64,000 nt of DNA, taken from positions 1 to 64,000 of the forward strand of contig CAWUVH010000001.1 of NCBI GenBank assembly GCA_963925895.1, in the 5' to 3' direction. A model generated the notes under the pieces. That model was not told where the DNA came from. It saw only the letters and a program-made list of their open reading frames with translations, and ran no database searches. The stretch comes from Eutrophovita sp913057845. GTDB taxonomy: Bacteria; Pseudomonadota; Gammaproteobacteria; Burkholderiales; Eutrophovitaceae. Made by a program: the position numbers and the translations under genes. Of this stretch, positions 36,859-45,856 are shown in pieces; within the stretch, counting starts at the first letter, position 1, and each line of letters opens with the position of its first letter.

Positions 36859-36896
36859 AAGCCATTATATCTATGCCACGATTGGTAATCACCATT

Positions 36897-37973
36897 TCAG
36901 TCAGCACACACAAAAGGAACTCGAGCAGTCACTCGAGTCAATAGCTCGTAACCAATAGTTCCGGCCTGATGGGCGACCTCCTCAACAGGTAGCCCCTCTC
37001 CCCATAGCACGACACTTGAGCCAACACCTGCGGCCGGGACATCAGTTAAGTCGACCGCAAACGTGTCCATCGAAACCCTTCCTACCGTGGACACACGAAT
37101 ACCATCAACCATCACCGGGCTGCCATTAGGGATCGATCGGGGATAACCATCACCATATCCTCCAGCAACAATTCCGACCTTCATATTTCGCCTTGCTGTG
37201 AACATGCCACCGTAGCCCACCCGGTCACCCGAGTTGAGTTCTTGTACCCCAATTATTCCGGATTTAAGCGTCATCACAGGTTTTAATCCCAGTGAGCTAG
37301 CAGGAACATCCGTAATAGGTGATGCGCCATAGAGCACGATTCCAGGTCGAATCCAACTCTCATTATCAGCACCAAAACGAATCAATGCTGCCGAGTTACT
37401 CCTTGAGACGGGAATACTCAGAGGCCCGAGCGCTTCTAAAAGTTTTTCGTTCTGCCAATCAACACCTCTAGCCGTATCAGCTTCAGCATAATGAGTCATC
37501 GCCGTCACCCGCTCAACCGCAGGCAATCGACAAAGCGCTTCATAACATTGAACTGCCTGATCAACTGCAATGCCCAGACGATTCATGCCTGTATTTATTT
37601 TTAAGAACACATGAAATGAATGCGCTAATCCACATTTTTCGAGCAAGGTAATCTGCTCAACATTGTGGACGACTAAATCAAGCTTAAGATCCGCAGCATG
37701 TCTCAACTCTTCAAGACTAAAAACACCTTCAAGCAATAGTATAGGGCGACAAGCGTCCTGCCCCCTCAAGTAAGCAGCCGCATCCATCTCAATAACCGCC
37801 AACCCGTCAAGCTGAGCAAGAGCGGGATAAATACGACTCAATCCATGTCCATATCCATCTGCCTTGACCACACCAAAAACTTTCGATTTCCCCGATAGCT
37901 TTTGAATTATCGAGACATTGTGACGCATCGCCTCCCGATTGATTATGGCTTGAATGGGTCTTGAACTCATCAT
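36897..37973 (-). CDS. alr: alanine racemase
   Basis: PLP enzyme that makes D-alanine for peptidoglycan. The 358-residue protein has the PLP lysine in GVVKADGYGHG, the tyrosine loop (catalytic Tyr in RVGYGGMFTARR), and GRVSMDTFAVDLTD near the C-terminus. Thirty-eight bp separate it from radA on the same strand. Confidence 0.95.
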   Translation of the reverse strand: MMSSRPIQAIINREAMRHNVSIIQKLSGKSKVFGVVKADGYGHGLSRIYPALAQLDGLAVIEMDAAAYLRGQDACRPILLLEGVFSLEELRHAADLKLDLVVHNVEQITLLEKCGLAHSFHVFLKINTGMNRLGIAVDQAVQCYEALCRLPAVERVTAMTHYAEADTARGVDWQNEKLLEALGPLSIPVSRSNSAALIRFGADNESWIRPGIVLYGASPITDVPASSLGLKPVMTLKSGIIGVQELNSGDRVGYGGMFTARRNMKVGIVAGGYGDGYPRSIPNGSPVMVDGIRVSTVGRVSMDTFAVDLTDVPAAGVGSSVVLWGEGLPVEEVAHQAGTIGYELLTRVTARVPFVCAD

Positions 37974-37978
37974 TGGTT

Positions 37979-38695
37979 TTAGCTCACCGGTGCGCTAGCA
38001 CGCTCAGCCCTGTTCATTACATCGATAGCGAAACAAAGATCTTTCCACGCATCAGCTTTATCTTTCGGATTATCTAATAAATGCTGGGGATGATAAGTCG
38101 TAATAAGATTCACGCCCCAACACTTATACGTCATTTGACGGTAATCAGAAAAATCTCGATCGAGTCCGATAAGACGCTCTGCAGCAAGTTTGCCCAACAC
38201 CACGATGACTGAGGGTTGAATAGATCGAACCTGTTGTTCGAGAAAATCAGCGCAAGACACACTCTCTTGATGGCCAGACTCTTGGTCATTTGGAATTCGG
38301 CGCTGCACGACACTCAATAAATAGACTTTGTCATTCCTGCGTAAATGGATTGCAGACAACATGTTGTCGAAAAGTTTTCCCGCCTCTCCTGAGAAAGAAT
38401 CACCCGATAAACTCTCTTCTACTCCTTGCGTCTCTCCAACGAACAACCACTCCGCTTGGCGGTCACCTGATCCCAGAACAACATGACTGCCGGACTCCAA
38501 CAAAACACTAGACTCACCTTTACCCACCAAGCCTTTGCTTAACTGCCCAGCCTTCGCAAGAGCACCAGTCTTAAGCAAAAGTTGGGATGACACACTATCC
38601 CGAGTTTCGACGCTAGTGGTAGCATAAGAACCCTTACTCAGCTTCCAGATGGGTGTTATGCCAAGCTCCTTCAAAATTTCTTCCCTCGTGCTCAA
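37979..38695 (-). CDS. uracil-DNA glycosylase superfamily protein
   Basis: A 238-residue protein of the UDG superfamily. The C-terminal 160 residues show WLFVGETQGVEESLSGDSFSGEAGKLFDNML (family-4 GEAPGxxED...G-x-AG pattern) and TYHPQHLL as motif B. Family-4 enzymes normally carry four cysteines for a [4Fe-4S] cluster; only two scattered cysteines occur here, so the cluster is absent. Base-excision activity is plausible but unproven. Its stop overlaps nothing, while its start overlaps the rimI stop by 4 nt. Confidence 0.7.
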   Translation of the reverse strand: MSTREEILKELGITPIWKLSKGSYATTSVETRDSVSSQLLLKTGALAKAGQLSKGLVGKGESSVLLESGSHVVLGSGDRQAEWLFVGETQGVEESLSGDSFSGEAGKLFDNMLSAIHLRRNDKVYLLSVVQRRIPNDQESGHQESVSCADFLEQQVRSIQPSVIVVLGKLAAERLIGLDRDFSDYRQMTYKCWGVNLITTYHPQHLLDNPKDKADAWKDLCFAIDVMNRAERASAPVS

Positions 38696-39156
38696 AACAA
38701 CATCTCCATCACAATTGCATCTTCTCGACCATTTCGAGCTGGATAATAATTCTTACGCAATCCAATTTGTTCAAAGTTTAATGATTCATACAAATATATA
38801 GCGGCGTAATTGAAACGTCTAACTTCCAAAATCATCTTAACCGCCTGAAATGCGAGTGCGTCCCTAACGAGCGACTCTAAAAAATAACGACCAAACCCTT
38901 TTTTCTGAAAACCAGCGGCCACGGTCAAGTTGAGCAGATGCATCTCGTCCAATATTGTCATCTGGACTGCGTAAGCAATGAGCTTACCATCGCAGATCAA
39001 AACATAGCATCGATATCCAGAAGCCAAACAATCGCTAAAATTTCCATGCGTCCACGGGTACGCATAAATCACTTTCTCTATTTTTAGAACCGACGGCAAG
39101 TCCATCTCTAACATCGGTCTAACGAGCAGATTTAAGTTATCGAGAGGCTTGTTCAT
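38692..39156 (-). CDS. rimI: [ribosomal protein S18]-alanine N-acetyltransferase
   Basis: A 154-residue GNAT-fold enzyme that acetylates the N-terminus of S18. The acetyl-CoA loop is VAAGFQKKGFGRYFLE (R/Q-x-x-G-x-G/A), and the ILEVRRFNYAAIYLYESLNFEQIGLRKNYY tail is characteristic of RimI. It overlaps tsaB by 20 bp, the usual tsaB-rimI pairing. Confidence 0.92.
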   Translation of the reverse strand: MNKPLDNLNLLVRPMLEMDLPSVLKIEKVIYAYPWTHGNFSDCLASGYRCYVLICDGKLIAYAVQMTILDEMHLLNLTVAAGFQKKGFGRYFLESLVRDALAFQAVKMILEVRRFNYAAIYLYESLNFEQIGLRKNYYPARNGREDAIVMEMLF

Positions 39157-39823
39157 CTAACGTAAGTGCCACCTTATTGCGAACATACATCGGAGCCGCA
39201 TTCTCCGCTGAGACATACTGACCATTTTTATATTCTCGTTCAGTAATGAGTAAGACTTCTCTCGCTGAAGGACTAACGTAGTCAACATTTACCGTTGGCC
39301 CAGATAAACCAAAATAAGACTCAAACGCCTCTGCATAGGAAGAAAGACCACTGCCGCATACAACCCAACGTCCACCCAACGGCACAGTGACATCTTGTGG
39401 GTCGCACACATATGGCTCGGTTAAAGGTGACCAAATATCACCTTTTCTCTCATATGCCGCGGCATACACCTGATTCATCCGCGCATCTTGACATATCAAC
39501 ACGCGGTCAAAATTAGTTGCTTGAGCAAGCGCCTCCAAAGAGGAGACCGGAACTACCGGCACGCTTAAGCCAAATGCAAGCCCTTGAGCAACACCACAGG
39601 CTAGACGTACCCCCGTGAACGAGCCTGGGCCAGCACCAAAGCCAATGACATCGATCTGATTAAGAACTATGTCTGATTTCAAAATCAGTTGGTCGATCAT
39701 AGGCAACACTTCTTCTGAGTGCTTTTGACCGACATGCTTTTCTGAAAAAGTCAGTTCTCCACCGACCGACAAAGCAACTGAACACATCTCTGTGGAGGTC
39801 TCAATCGCCAAGATATTTAACAT
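39137..39823 (-). CDS. tsaB: tRNA threonylcarbamoyladenosine biosynthesis protein TsaB
   Basis: Non-catalytic partner of TsaD in t6A37 modification. The 228-residue protein begins MLNILAIETSTEMCSVALS and has the ASKHA-fold segment GFGAGPGSFTGVRLACGVAQGLAFG. The frame opens 23 codons further upstream, but homology fixes the start at 39823. Promoter region lies in the roughly 295-bp gap to the divergent dehydrogenase gene. Confidence 0.94.
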   Translation of the reverse strand: MLNILAIETSTEMCSVALSVGGELTFSEKHVGQKHSEEVLPMIDQLILKSDIVLNQIDVIGFGAGPGSFTGVRLACGVAQGLAFGLSVPVVPVSSLEALAQATNFDRVLICQDARMNQVYAAAYERKGDIWSPLTEPYVCDPQDVTVPLGGRWVVCGSGLSSYAEAFESYFGLSGPTVNVDYVSPSAREVLLITEREYKNGQYVSAENAAPMYVRNKVALTLDEQASR

Positions 39824-40118
39824 TAGATTCTTATGGTCCATTTTGACTGATTTAGAATTCACTTTTACCTCGATACAGCAGATCATAATCACACATCAGA
39901 CCGTCCACTGACTGTGGGCCCTAACCAACAATATACTTCGCTAAATGACACGCACTAGATCATACCCTGTATTACAAATTATCCCACGTGACGCAATGGA
40001 TAAAAGGCAATCCTAAAACATCTAAAACGAGTATCATTTTATAAGAAAAACATAGTTATAAGGTCTTCAAATAACGTTCTATAAACCGACTAATACTCTT
40101 ACAGTTATAGGGATAAAA
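39824..40118. other. divergent intergenic region
   Basis: About 295 bp between tsaB (minus) and the CRYL1-like dehydrogenase (plus), AT-rich near its right end. An AGGGAT ribosome-binding site lies just before the ATG at 40119. I see no convincing -35/-10 pair, riboswitch or small ORF. Confidence 0.5.
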
Positions 40119-41054
40119 ATGAAAAATATTGCCATCATCGGTTCAGGGCTCATCGGTCGCGCATGGTCCATCGTGTTCGCCAGGGCTAACCATCCAGTCA
40201 TGCTCTACGACAACGTCAACGGTGCGGTCGCGCAAGCAATTGACTTAATTGGCCATGGACTGGCTGATCTCAAAAAATATGGCTTGATTGATGAAGACCC
40301 CGAAAAAATTCTCCTTCGTATCACACCTGCCCAATCGATTGAGGAAGCAGTATCAAACGCTGATTATGTGCAAGAGAACACCTCGGAAAATCTTGACATC
40401 AAAAAAGGAGTCTTCAGCTCATTAGACCAATTCGCACCCGAGCACTGCATTCTCGCAAGTTCGACATCGACCATACAAACATCGTTATTTAGCGAACACT
40501 TAGCAGGTCGACATCGATGTATTGTGGCTCACCCGGTCAATCCGCCACACATTGCACCGATCGTCGAAGTCTCTCCGTCGCCATGGACCAGCTCTGAGGT
40601 CACGCAAAAGACGTACGACCTTCATCAATCAGTCGGACAAGCGCCGATTATTGTCAAAAAAGAAGTGGCGGGTTTTATTCTCAACAGACTACAAGCGGCA
40701 TTATTGCGAGAAGCTTGGCGTCTAGTCGATGAGGATTATGTTTCAGTAGAAGACTTGGACAAAACCATAAAACACGGCTTGGGGCTTAGATGGGCATTTA
40801 TGGGACCTTTCGAGACTATCGACCTTAACGCACCCGGTGGAATTGCCGATTATGCAGCACGATTCGGCGATGCTTATTCAGAAATGATGAGCAACATCAA
40901 CTACCCCAACTGGACCGAAGAGTTAGTAAAGAAGGTAGAGGCTCAGCGCAGAGATATCATGCCGTTTTCAGAAATTCGGGAAAGAGAATCCTGGAGGGAT
41001 CAACGCTTGATGGCACTTATTGCTCACAAAAGAAATACCAAATCACATGATTAG
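40119..41054 (+). CDS. 3-hydroxyacyl-CoA dehydrogenase-fold enzyme (CRYL1/carnitine dehydrogenase-like)
   Basis: A 311-residue NAD-dependent dehydrogenase. It has a Rossmann motif IAIIGSGLIGRAWSIVF, the catalytic His in IVAHPVNPPHIAPIVEV, and the lambda-crystallin-type C-terminal segment GLGLRWAFMGPFETIDLNAPGG. These features place it with L-gulonate 3-dehydrogenase (CRYL1) and carnitine dehydrogenase rather than fatty-acid beta-oxidation HADs. It probably oxidises a beta-hydroxy acid to the beta-keto acid. The next gene encodes a beta-keto acid cleavage enzyme, which supports that sequence of reactions. Confidence 0.78.
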   Translation: MKNIAIIGSGLIGRAWSIVFARANHPVMLYDNVNGAVAQAIDLIGHGLADLKKYGLIDEDPEKILLRITPAQSIEEAVSNADYVQENTSENLDIKKGVFSSLDQFAPEHCILASSTSTIQTSLFSEHLAGRHRCIVAHPVNPPHIAPIVEVSPSPWTSSEVTQKTYDLHQSVGQAPIIVKKEVAGFILNRLQAALLREAWRLVDEDYVSVEDLDKTIKHGLGLRWAFMGPFETIDLNAPGGIADYAARFGDAYSEMMSNINYPNWTEELVKKVEAQRRDIMPFSEIRERESWRDQRLMALIAHKRNTKSHD

Positions 41055-41167
41055 CTAAAAGAAATATTTTTTATGTTAGTCTTTTTTCACTCAGTATCAG
41101 GTTTTGCGCTTGAATATCGAGTGCTTTAACGCGACTTCTAAATAACAACTAGTACCCAAGGAATATT

Positions 41168-42094
41168 ATGGCTAATAAAGTAATTATTACGTGTGCTGTG
41201 ACGGGTTCAATACACACACCTTCAATGTCGCCCTACCTTCCAGTTACACCAGAAGAAATTGCTGAGGCCGCGATAGGTGCCGCTGAAGCCGGGGCAGCCA
41301 TCGTCCACTTACATGCCAGAGACCCGAAAGATGGGAGACCAACCCAAGACCCTGATATGTTTCGTCAATTTTTACCGACAATTACGAAAAATAGTGATGT
41401 TGTCGTCAACATCACCACAGGTGGCGCCCCGACCATGAGTGTCGAAGAAAGATTGCAGCCAGCACTGCAATTAAAACCCGAACTGGCCTCTTTAAATATG
41501 GGCTCCATGAACTTTGGACTCTACGAGATGTTGAATCGATTCAAGGATTTCAAGCATGATTGGGAGAGACCTTATTTAGAAGAATCCGACGATCGTATTT
41601 TTAAAAATACATTTAAAGACATCGCATACATTTTAGAATCATGTGGTAACAGCAATACCCGATTCGAAATTGAATGCTATGACATTGGACACCTGTATAC
41701 CGCGGCACATTTTATTGATCGCGGCCTGATTAAGCCTCCATTCCTGATTCAATCCGTGTTTGGTTTACGAGGCGGCATAGGCCCTCATGCTGAAGATGTC
41801 ATGCATATGAAACGCACAGCAGACCGATTGTTTGGGAACGATTACTTATGGTCAGTGCTCGGCGCTGGCAGCAATCAGATGTATGTTGCCGCTCAGTCTG
41901 CCGTGATGGGTGGCAACGTACGGGTTGGTCTGGAAGATAGTTTATGGGGTAGCAAAGGAACACTTGCAAAATCCAATGCTGAACAAGTCGCCAAAATTAA
42001 GAGAATCATGGAAGACTTAGGACTCCAAACTGCAACGCCAGACGAAGCTCGATCTATGTTGAAACTTAAAGGCCGAGATCAAGTCGAATTCTGA
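41168..42094 (+). CDS. beta-keto acid cleavage enzyme (BKACE, DUF849)
   Basis: A 308-residue TIM-barrel zinc enzyme. BKACEs condense a beta-keto acid with acetyl-CoA to give acetoacetate and a new acyl-CoA. Family landmarks: ITCAVTGSIHTPSMSPYLPVTPEEI at the N-terminus, the metal histidines in AAIVHLHARDP, ITTGGAP, and the late GNVRVGLEDSLW. The carnitine catabolic enzyme (CdhC type) has a very similar N-terminus, so 3-dehydrocarnitine is a candidate substrate. A good AAGGAA ribosome-binding site precedes the ATG. Confidence 0.88.
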   Translation: MANKVIITCAVTGSIHTPSMSPYLPVTPEEIAEAAIGAAEAGAAIVHLHARDPKDGRPTQDPDMFRQFLPTITKNSDVVVNITTGGAPTMSVEERLQPALQLKPELASLNMGSMNFGLYEMLNRFKDFKHDWERPYLEESDDRIFKNTFKDIAYILESCGNSNTRFEIECYDIGHLYTAAHFIDRGLIKPPFLIQSVFGLRGGIGPHAEDVMHMKRTADRLFGNDYLWSVLGAGSNQMYVAAQSAVMGGNVRVGLEDSLWGSKGTLAKSNAEQVAKIKRIMEDLGLQTATPDEARSMLKLKGRDQVEF

Positions 42095-42117
42095 CGATCT
42101 ATAGGGATTTAAAAAAC

Positions 42118-43164
42118 ATGGAAAAACTTCAAGCTATCCATCAAAAACAAGTTGTCAGCTGGTTGGCAATTTGTGGGTTTATGGTTTTTTGTATGATCAT
42201 TGTTGGCGGCGCAACACGCCTGACTCACTCAGGCTTATCGATCGTCGAATGGGCGCCACTTGTAGGTACAATCCCACCCCTGAATTATGCAAACTGGATC
42301 CAAGTTTTTGATGCGTACAAAAGCAGCCCTGAGTACCAGCTAATCAACTACGGCATGTCATTGGGTGAATTCAAAGTGATCTTTTGGTGGGAATATTTCC
42401 ATAGATTGCTGGGACGCCTCATTGGCTTAGTCTTTTTTATACCTTTTGCTTACTTCTTATTTACGAGACGCCTCAATAGCAATTTAGTCGCTCGCTTGCT
42501 GGGCATATTCGCGCTGGGCGGACTCCAGGGAGGAATGGGTTGGTACATGGTCGCAAGCGGGCTCGTCGATGACCCTAATGTCAGCCAATATCGCTTAACA
42601 GCCCACCTCGGAATAGCATTTCTAATTTTTGGGGCAATTACTTGGACGGCGCTATCGGTGCTCTACCCTTCGAAGATTAATTTATACACTCCAGCGAGGA
42701 GCATGTACAAAGCATCAATCCTTATTAACCTCGTGTTATTCATTATGGTTTTGTCCGGCGGATTCGTGGCTGGACTGAGAGCGGGACTTATTTACAACAC
42801 CTTTCCGTTAATGGGAGATAGTTTTATTCCGTCAGGCCTTTTCATGCTCTCACCATTTATGACTAACTTCTTTGAGAATATGACCACGGTACAATTTGAC
42901 CATCGAATCATTGCCTACATTCTTGCCGGATTGATTCCTGTCTTTTGGTTTAAGTTACGACGAAGAGAGGTATCGATTCGCGCCAAAAACTTTTCAAACT
43001 TAATGTTAGTACTGCTCATTCTGCAAATCACACTCGGCATATCAACGCTGGTTATGGGTGTCCCCATAATTCTAGGCGTAGCTCATCAGGCGGTTGCTTC
43101 ATTATTGTTTATAACAAGCCTTGCAGTCACTCAATCAATCTCTTCTCGGAAAGGTATGATTTAA
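42118..43164 (+). CDS. ctaA: heme A synthase (COX15/CtaA)
   Basis: Polytopic inner-membrane enzyme that oxidises the C8 methyl of heme O to the formyl of heme A for cytochrome c oxidase. The 348-residue protein has about eight membrane helices and the four conserved histidine motifs: EYFHRLLGR, RLTAHLGIA, FDHRIIAYI and GVAHQAVAS. GGATRLTHSGLSIVEWAP is the family signature. It interrupts an otherwise catabolic gene run (BKACE before, thiolase after), which looks like chance operon composition. Confidence 0.93.
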   Translation: MEKLQAIHQKQVVSWLAICGFMVFCMIIVGGATRLTHSGLSIVEWAPLVGTIPPLNYANWIQVFDAYKSSPEYQLINYGMSLGEFKVIFWWEYFHRLLGRLIGLVFFIPFAYFLFTRRLNSNLVARLLGIFALGGLQGGMGWYMVASGLVDDPNVSQYRLTAHLGIAFLIFGAITWTALSVLYPSKINLYTPARSMYKASILINLVLFIMVLSGGFVAGLRAGLIYNTFPLMGDSFIPSGLFMLSPFMTNFFENMTTVQFDHRIIAYILAGLIPVFWFKLRRREVSIRAKNFSNLMLVLLILQITLGISTLVMGVPIILGVAHQAVASLLFITSLAVTQSISSRKGMI

Positions 43165-43285
43165 AAGGGTTCGTTAGTTATTCGCATGATTCGCCGAGAC
43201 AGATGTACCCAAGTGACCTGAAATATCTTGTTAAAATTATTTATTATAATAATCAGTATGTTGTCATAAAAAAGAAGAGCTGCTT

Positions 43286-44473
43286 ATGAATAATGCATAC
43301 GTTGTATCAGCCCTTAGAACGGCAGGCGGTCGTCGAGGTGGCAACCTATCGAATTGGCACCCGGTCGATCTGGGTGCACATGTTATTAATGCTCTGTTGA
43401 AAGATATTGATTGCCCTCCTGACGTGATTGAAGACGTCATTATGGGCAGCGTGAGTCAAATCGGAGAACAAGGCATGAACGTAGCTCGAAATATAGTTTT
43501 GGCGTCACAATTACCGGAGTCGGTTCCTGCCACGAGTGTCGATCGACAATGCGGATCGTCACAACAAGCATTGCACTTTGCAGCTCAGGCTGTCATGTCA
43601 GGAAGTATGGACGTGGTCGTCGCAGGCGGGGTTGAAAGTATGACTAGGACTCCCATGTTTTCAACGATCACTCTGCCTAAGAAAAATGGCATGGGTCACT
43701 ACATGAGTCCGAACCTTCAAAAACGCTATCCCAACGTTGAATTCAGCCAATTTGATGGCGCTGAAATGCTGGTCAAGCAGTACGGAATATCAAAACAGGA
43801 ACTGGATGAGTATGCTCTAGAAAGTCACAGGCGAGCGACAGAAGCCGTCACACGTGGTGCTTTCAAGCGAGAAATTGTACCCATCAACGTAAAAGACGCA
43901 GAAGGGAACTTGACTGGGGAGTCTCATGCCACGGACCAGGGAATTAGGTTTGACGCAACGCTTGAGGGCATTGCTGGTGTGAACCCTATTCTCGAGAATG
44001 GAAAAATCACTGCCGCCACAGCCAGTCAAATTTGTGATGGCGCGAGTGGCGTTATTGTTTGTAACGATAAAGGATTAAAGCTACTTGGCGTCGAGCCACT
44101 GGTTCAGATACGTCATATGTCGGTGATTGGGCATGACCCCATCATCATGCTTGAAGCCCCGATTCCAGCAACAGCTCATGCGTTCAAAAAGACAAATCTC
44201 TCCGCGGATGATATCGACTTATATGAAGTGAACGAAGCCTTCGCCTCAGTTCCACTAGCTTGGCTTAGGGCGACCCAAGTGGATCACAAAAAACTGAATG
44301 TGCATGGTGGGGCCATTGCTCTTGGACACCCTCTAGGGAGCTCGGGAACAAAATTAGCCACGACACTGATACATGCCCTCAGAGCCCATAGAGGGAAGTT
44401 AGGTCTTCAAACCATGTGCGAAGGTGGCGGCATGGCCAACGTCACCATTTTCGAAAACTGCCAGACCTACTGA
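43286..44473 (+). CDS. acetyl-CoA C-acyltransferase (thiolase)
   Basis: A 395-residue thiolase. Nucleophile C89 lies in SVDRQCGSSQQALHFAA, the GGAIALGHPLGSSGTKL histidine and MCEGGGMANVTI cysteine complete the active site, and YEVNEAFASVPLA is present. It could be degradative (acyl-CoA + acetyl-CoA from 3-ketoacyl-CoA) or act on acetoacetyl-CoA formed after BKACE. A new acyl-CoA dehydrogenase gene begins 5 bp after its stop. Confidence 0.92.
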   Translation: MNNAYVVSALRTAGGRRGGNLSNWHPVDLGAHVINALLKDIDCPPDVIEDVIMGSVSQIGEQGMNVARNIVLASQLPESVPATSVDRQCGSSQQALHFAAQAVMSGSMDVVVAGGVESMTRTPMFSTITLPKKNGMGHYMSPNLQKRYPNVEFSQFDGAEMLVKQYGISKQELDEYALESHRRATEAVTRGAFKREIVPINVKDAEGNLTGESHATDQGIRFDATLEGIAGVNPILENGKITAATASQICDGASGVIVCNDKGLKLLGVEPLVQIRHMSVIGHDPIIMLEAPIPATAHAFKKTNLSADDIDLYEVNEAFASVPLAWLRATQVDHKKLNVHGGAIALGHPLGSSGTKLATTLIHALRAHRGKLGLQTMCEGGGMANVTIFENCQTY

Positions 44474-44478
44474 TCAAC

Positions 44479-45627
44479 ATGCCTTACGACTTTCAACCAT
44501 CTTGGCTCAATGAGGAATTAACCACTTACAAAAATACGGTTGAGCGTTTCCTAGACACCGAAATGGTTCCTTATGATGAGGAATCTAGACAACGAGGTCA
44601 CGTTGGCCACGACATCTGGAGACGAGCCGGACAGATTGGCATCTTATGCACTGACATACCAATCGAATACGGTGGTGGTGGTGGCGATTTTAGACACGAA
44701 GCCATTCTTTACGAGGCGATGGGACATCGCGGCCTAACCGGCATGAGCCCTTCCGTTCACAGCATCGTTGCGCACTACTTTCTTAATCATGGAACCGAAG
44801 AGCAGAAGCAGCAATATCTTCCCAAGCTAGCTCAAGGCGAACTTATTGGTGCTATCGCGATGTCTGAACCTGATGCGGGGTCAGACCTAAGAGGAATTCG
44901 CACTAAGGCAACCTCAAACGGCAAGCACTTCACGCTAAACGGCTCAAAAACATTTATCACTAATGGTTATTTAGCAGAATTGGTTTTAGTGTTTGCCAAA
45001 ATGGATACAACGGAAGATCACGGAAAATTCTCCATATTCATCATTGAAACCAAAAAGCACCAAGGCTATTCGGTTGGAAATCGATTGAAAAAAATAGGCC
45101 TCAAAGCGCAAGATACTTCAGAGCTTTTTTTCGACAATATCAATCTCAGTAACCGTGAAGTTCTAGGTGAAACTCCCGGTCGAGGGCTTTATCAGCTCAT
45201 GGCAGACCTCCCCTATGAACGTTTATTAATTGCAGATATGGCTATGGGAGCCATGGAAGGGGCCTATCAACTTACCGTGGAGTACGTCAGGAACCGGGCA
45301 GTCTTTGGTGAACCTCTAATCAACAAGCAAAACACACGATTCGTTTTGGCCAATATGGTTGCCACATTGAAAGTTGCACGAGCATTTGTAGACGACTGCA
45401 TCAACAAAATACTCACCGGATCATTAGATACGGAAACTGCCTCAGCAGCTAAACTATGGTTGGCCCAACAACAGAATCTACTGATTGATGATTGCGTCCA
45501 ACTCCATGGAGGTTATGGCTTCATGGACGAATACCTCATTGGCCGTATGTTTTCTGATGCTAGGGTACAACGCATTTATGGTGGGACAGATGAAATCATG
45601 AAAGAAATCATCAGCCGGAAACTTTAA
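44479..45627 (+). CDS. acyl-CoA dehydrogenase (short/medium-chain type)
   Basis: A 382-residue FAD enzyme that desaturates an acyl-CoA at alpha-beta and passes electrons to ETF. It has AIAMSEPDAGSDLRGIRTKAT, the FITNGYLAELVLVFAK loop, and the C-terminal LHGGYGFMDEYLIGRMFSDARVQRIYGGTDEIMKEII with the terminal flavin contacts. Starts at ATG 44479, not at the upstream frame opening. Substrate cannot be assigned; its neighbours suggest a short acyl-CoA from the same pathway. Confidence 0.9.
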   Translation: MPYDFQPSWLNEELTTYKNTVERFLDTEMVPYDEESRQRGHVGHDIWRRAGQIGILCTDIPIEYGGGGGDFRHEAILYEAMGHRGLTGMSPSVHSIVAHYFLNHGTEEQKQQYLPKLAQGELIGAIAMSEPDAGSDLRGIRTKATSNGKHFTLNGSKTFITNGYLAELVLVFAKMDTTEDHGKFSIFIIETKKHQGYSVGNRLKKIGLKAQDTSELFFDNINLSNREVLGETPGRGLYQLMADLPYERLLIADMAMGAMEGAYQLTVEYVRNRAVFGEPLINKQNTRFVLANMVATLKVARAFVDDCINKILTGSLDTETASAAKLWLAQQQNLLIDDCVQLHGGYGFMDEYLIGRMFSDARVQRIYGGTDEIMKEIISRKL

Positions 45628-45787
45628 AAAATCAATTCACACGTTTTTGGGAACCTTCTCATTTTCCACCAGTCCATCTACTTGTATTTGCTGCTTTCAA
45701 ACTCCGGCAGCTTGTACAATCCCCTATATCCTCATTCGAGATTTCTGATGAGGACTTTAAAGGCACCTTCGGGTGCCTCTTTTTTTG
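45628..45787 (+). terminator. intrinsic terminator, possibly ending a small RNA
   Basis: At 45761-45786 a perfect 7-bp stem AGGCACC/GGTGCCT with TTCG tetraloop is followed by CTTTTTTT, a strong plus-strand terminator about 130 bp after the acyl-CoA dehydrogenase stop. Just upstream, CCTCAT...ATGAGG forms a second stem (about 45730-45752). The two-hairpin layout resembles a short trans-encoded RNA or a long 3' leader; no promoter is clear. Confidence 0.6.
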
Positions 45788-45856
45788 CGCTCTGAGGCTC
45801 AGCATGCCACCTTCCGTCAGGACACCTGATTTGACTAGAAGTGTTATATCGAAATT

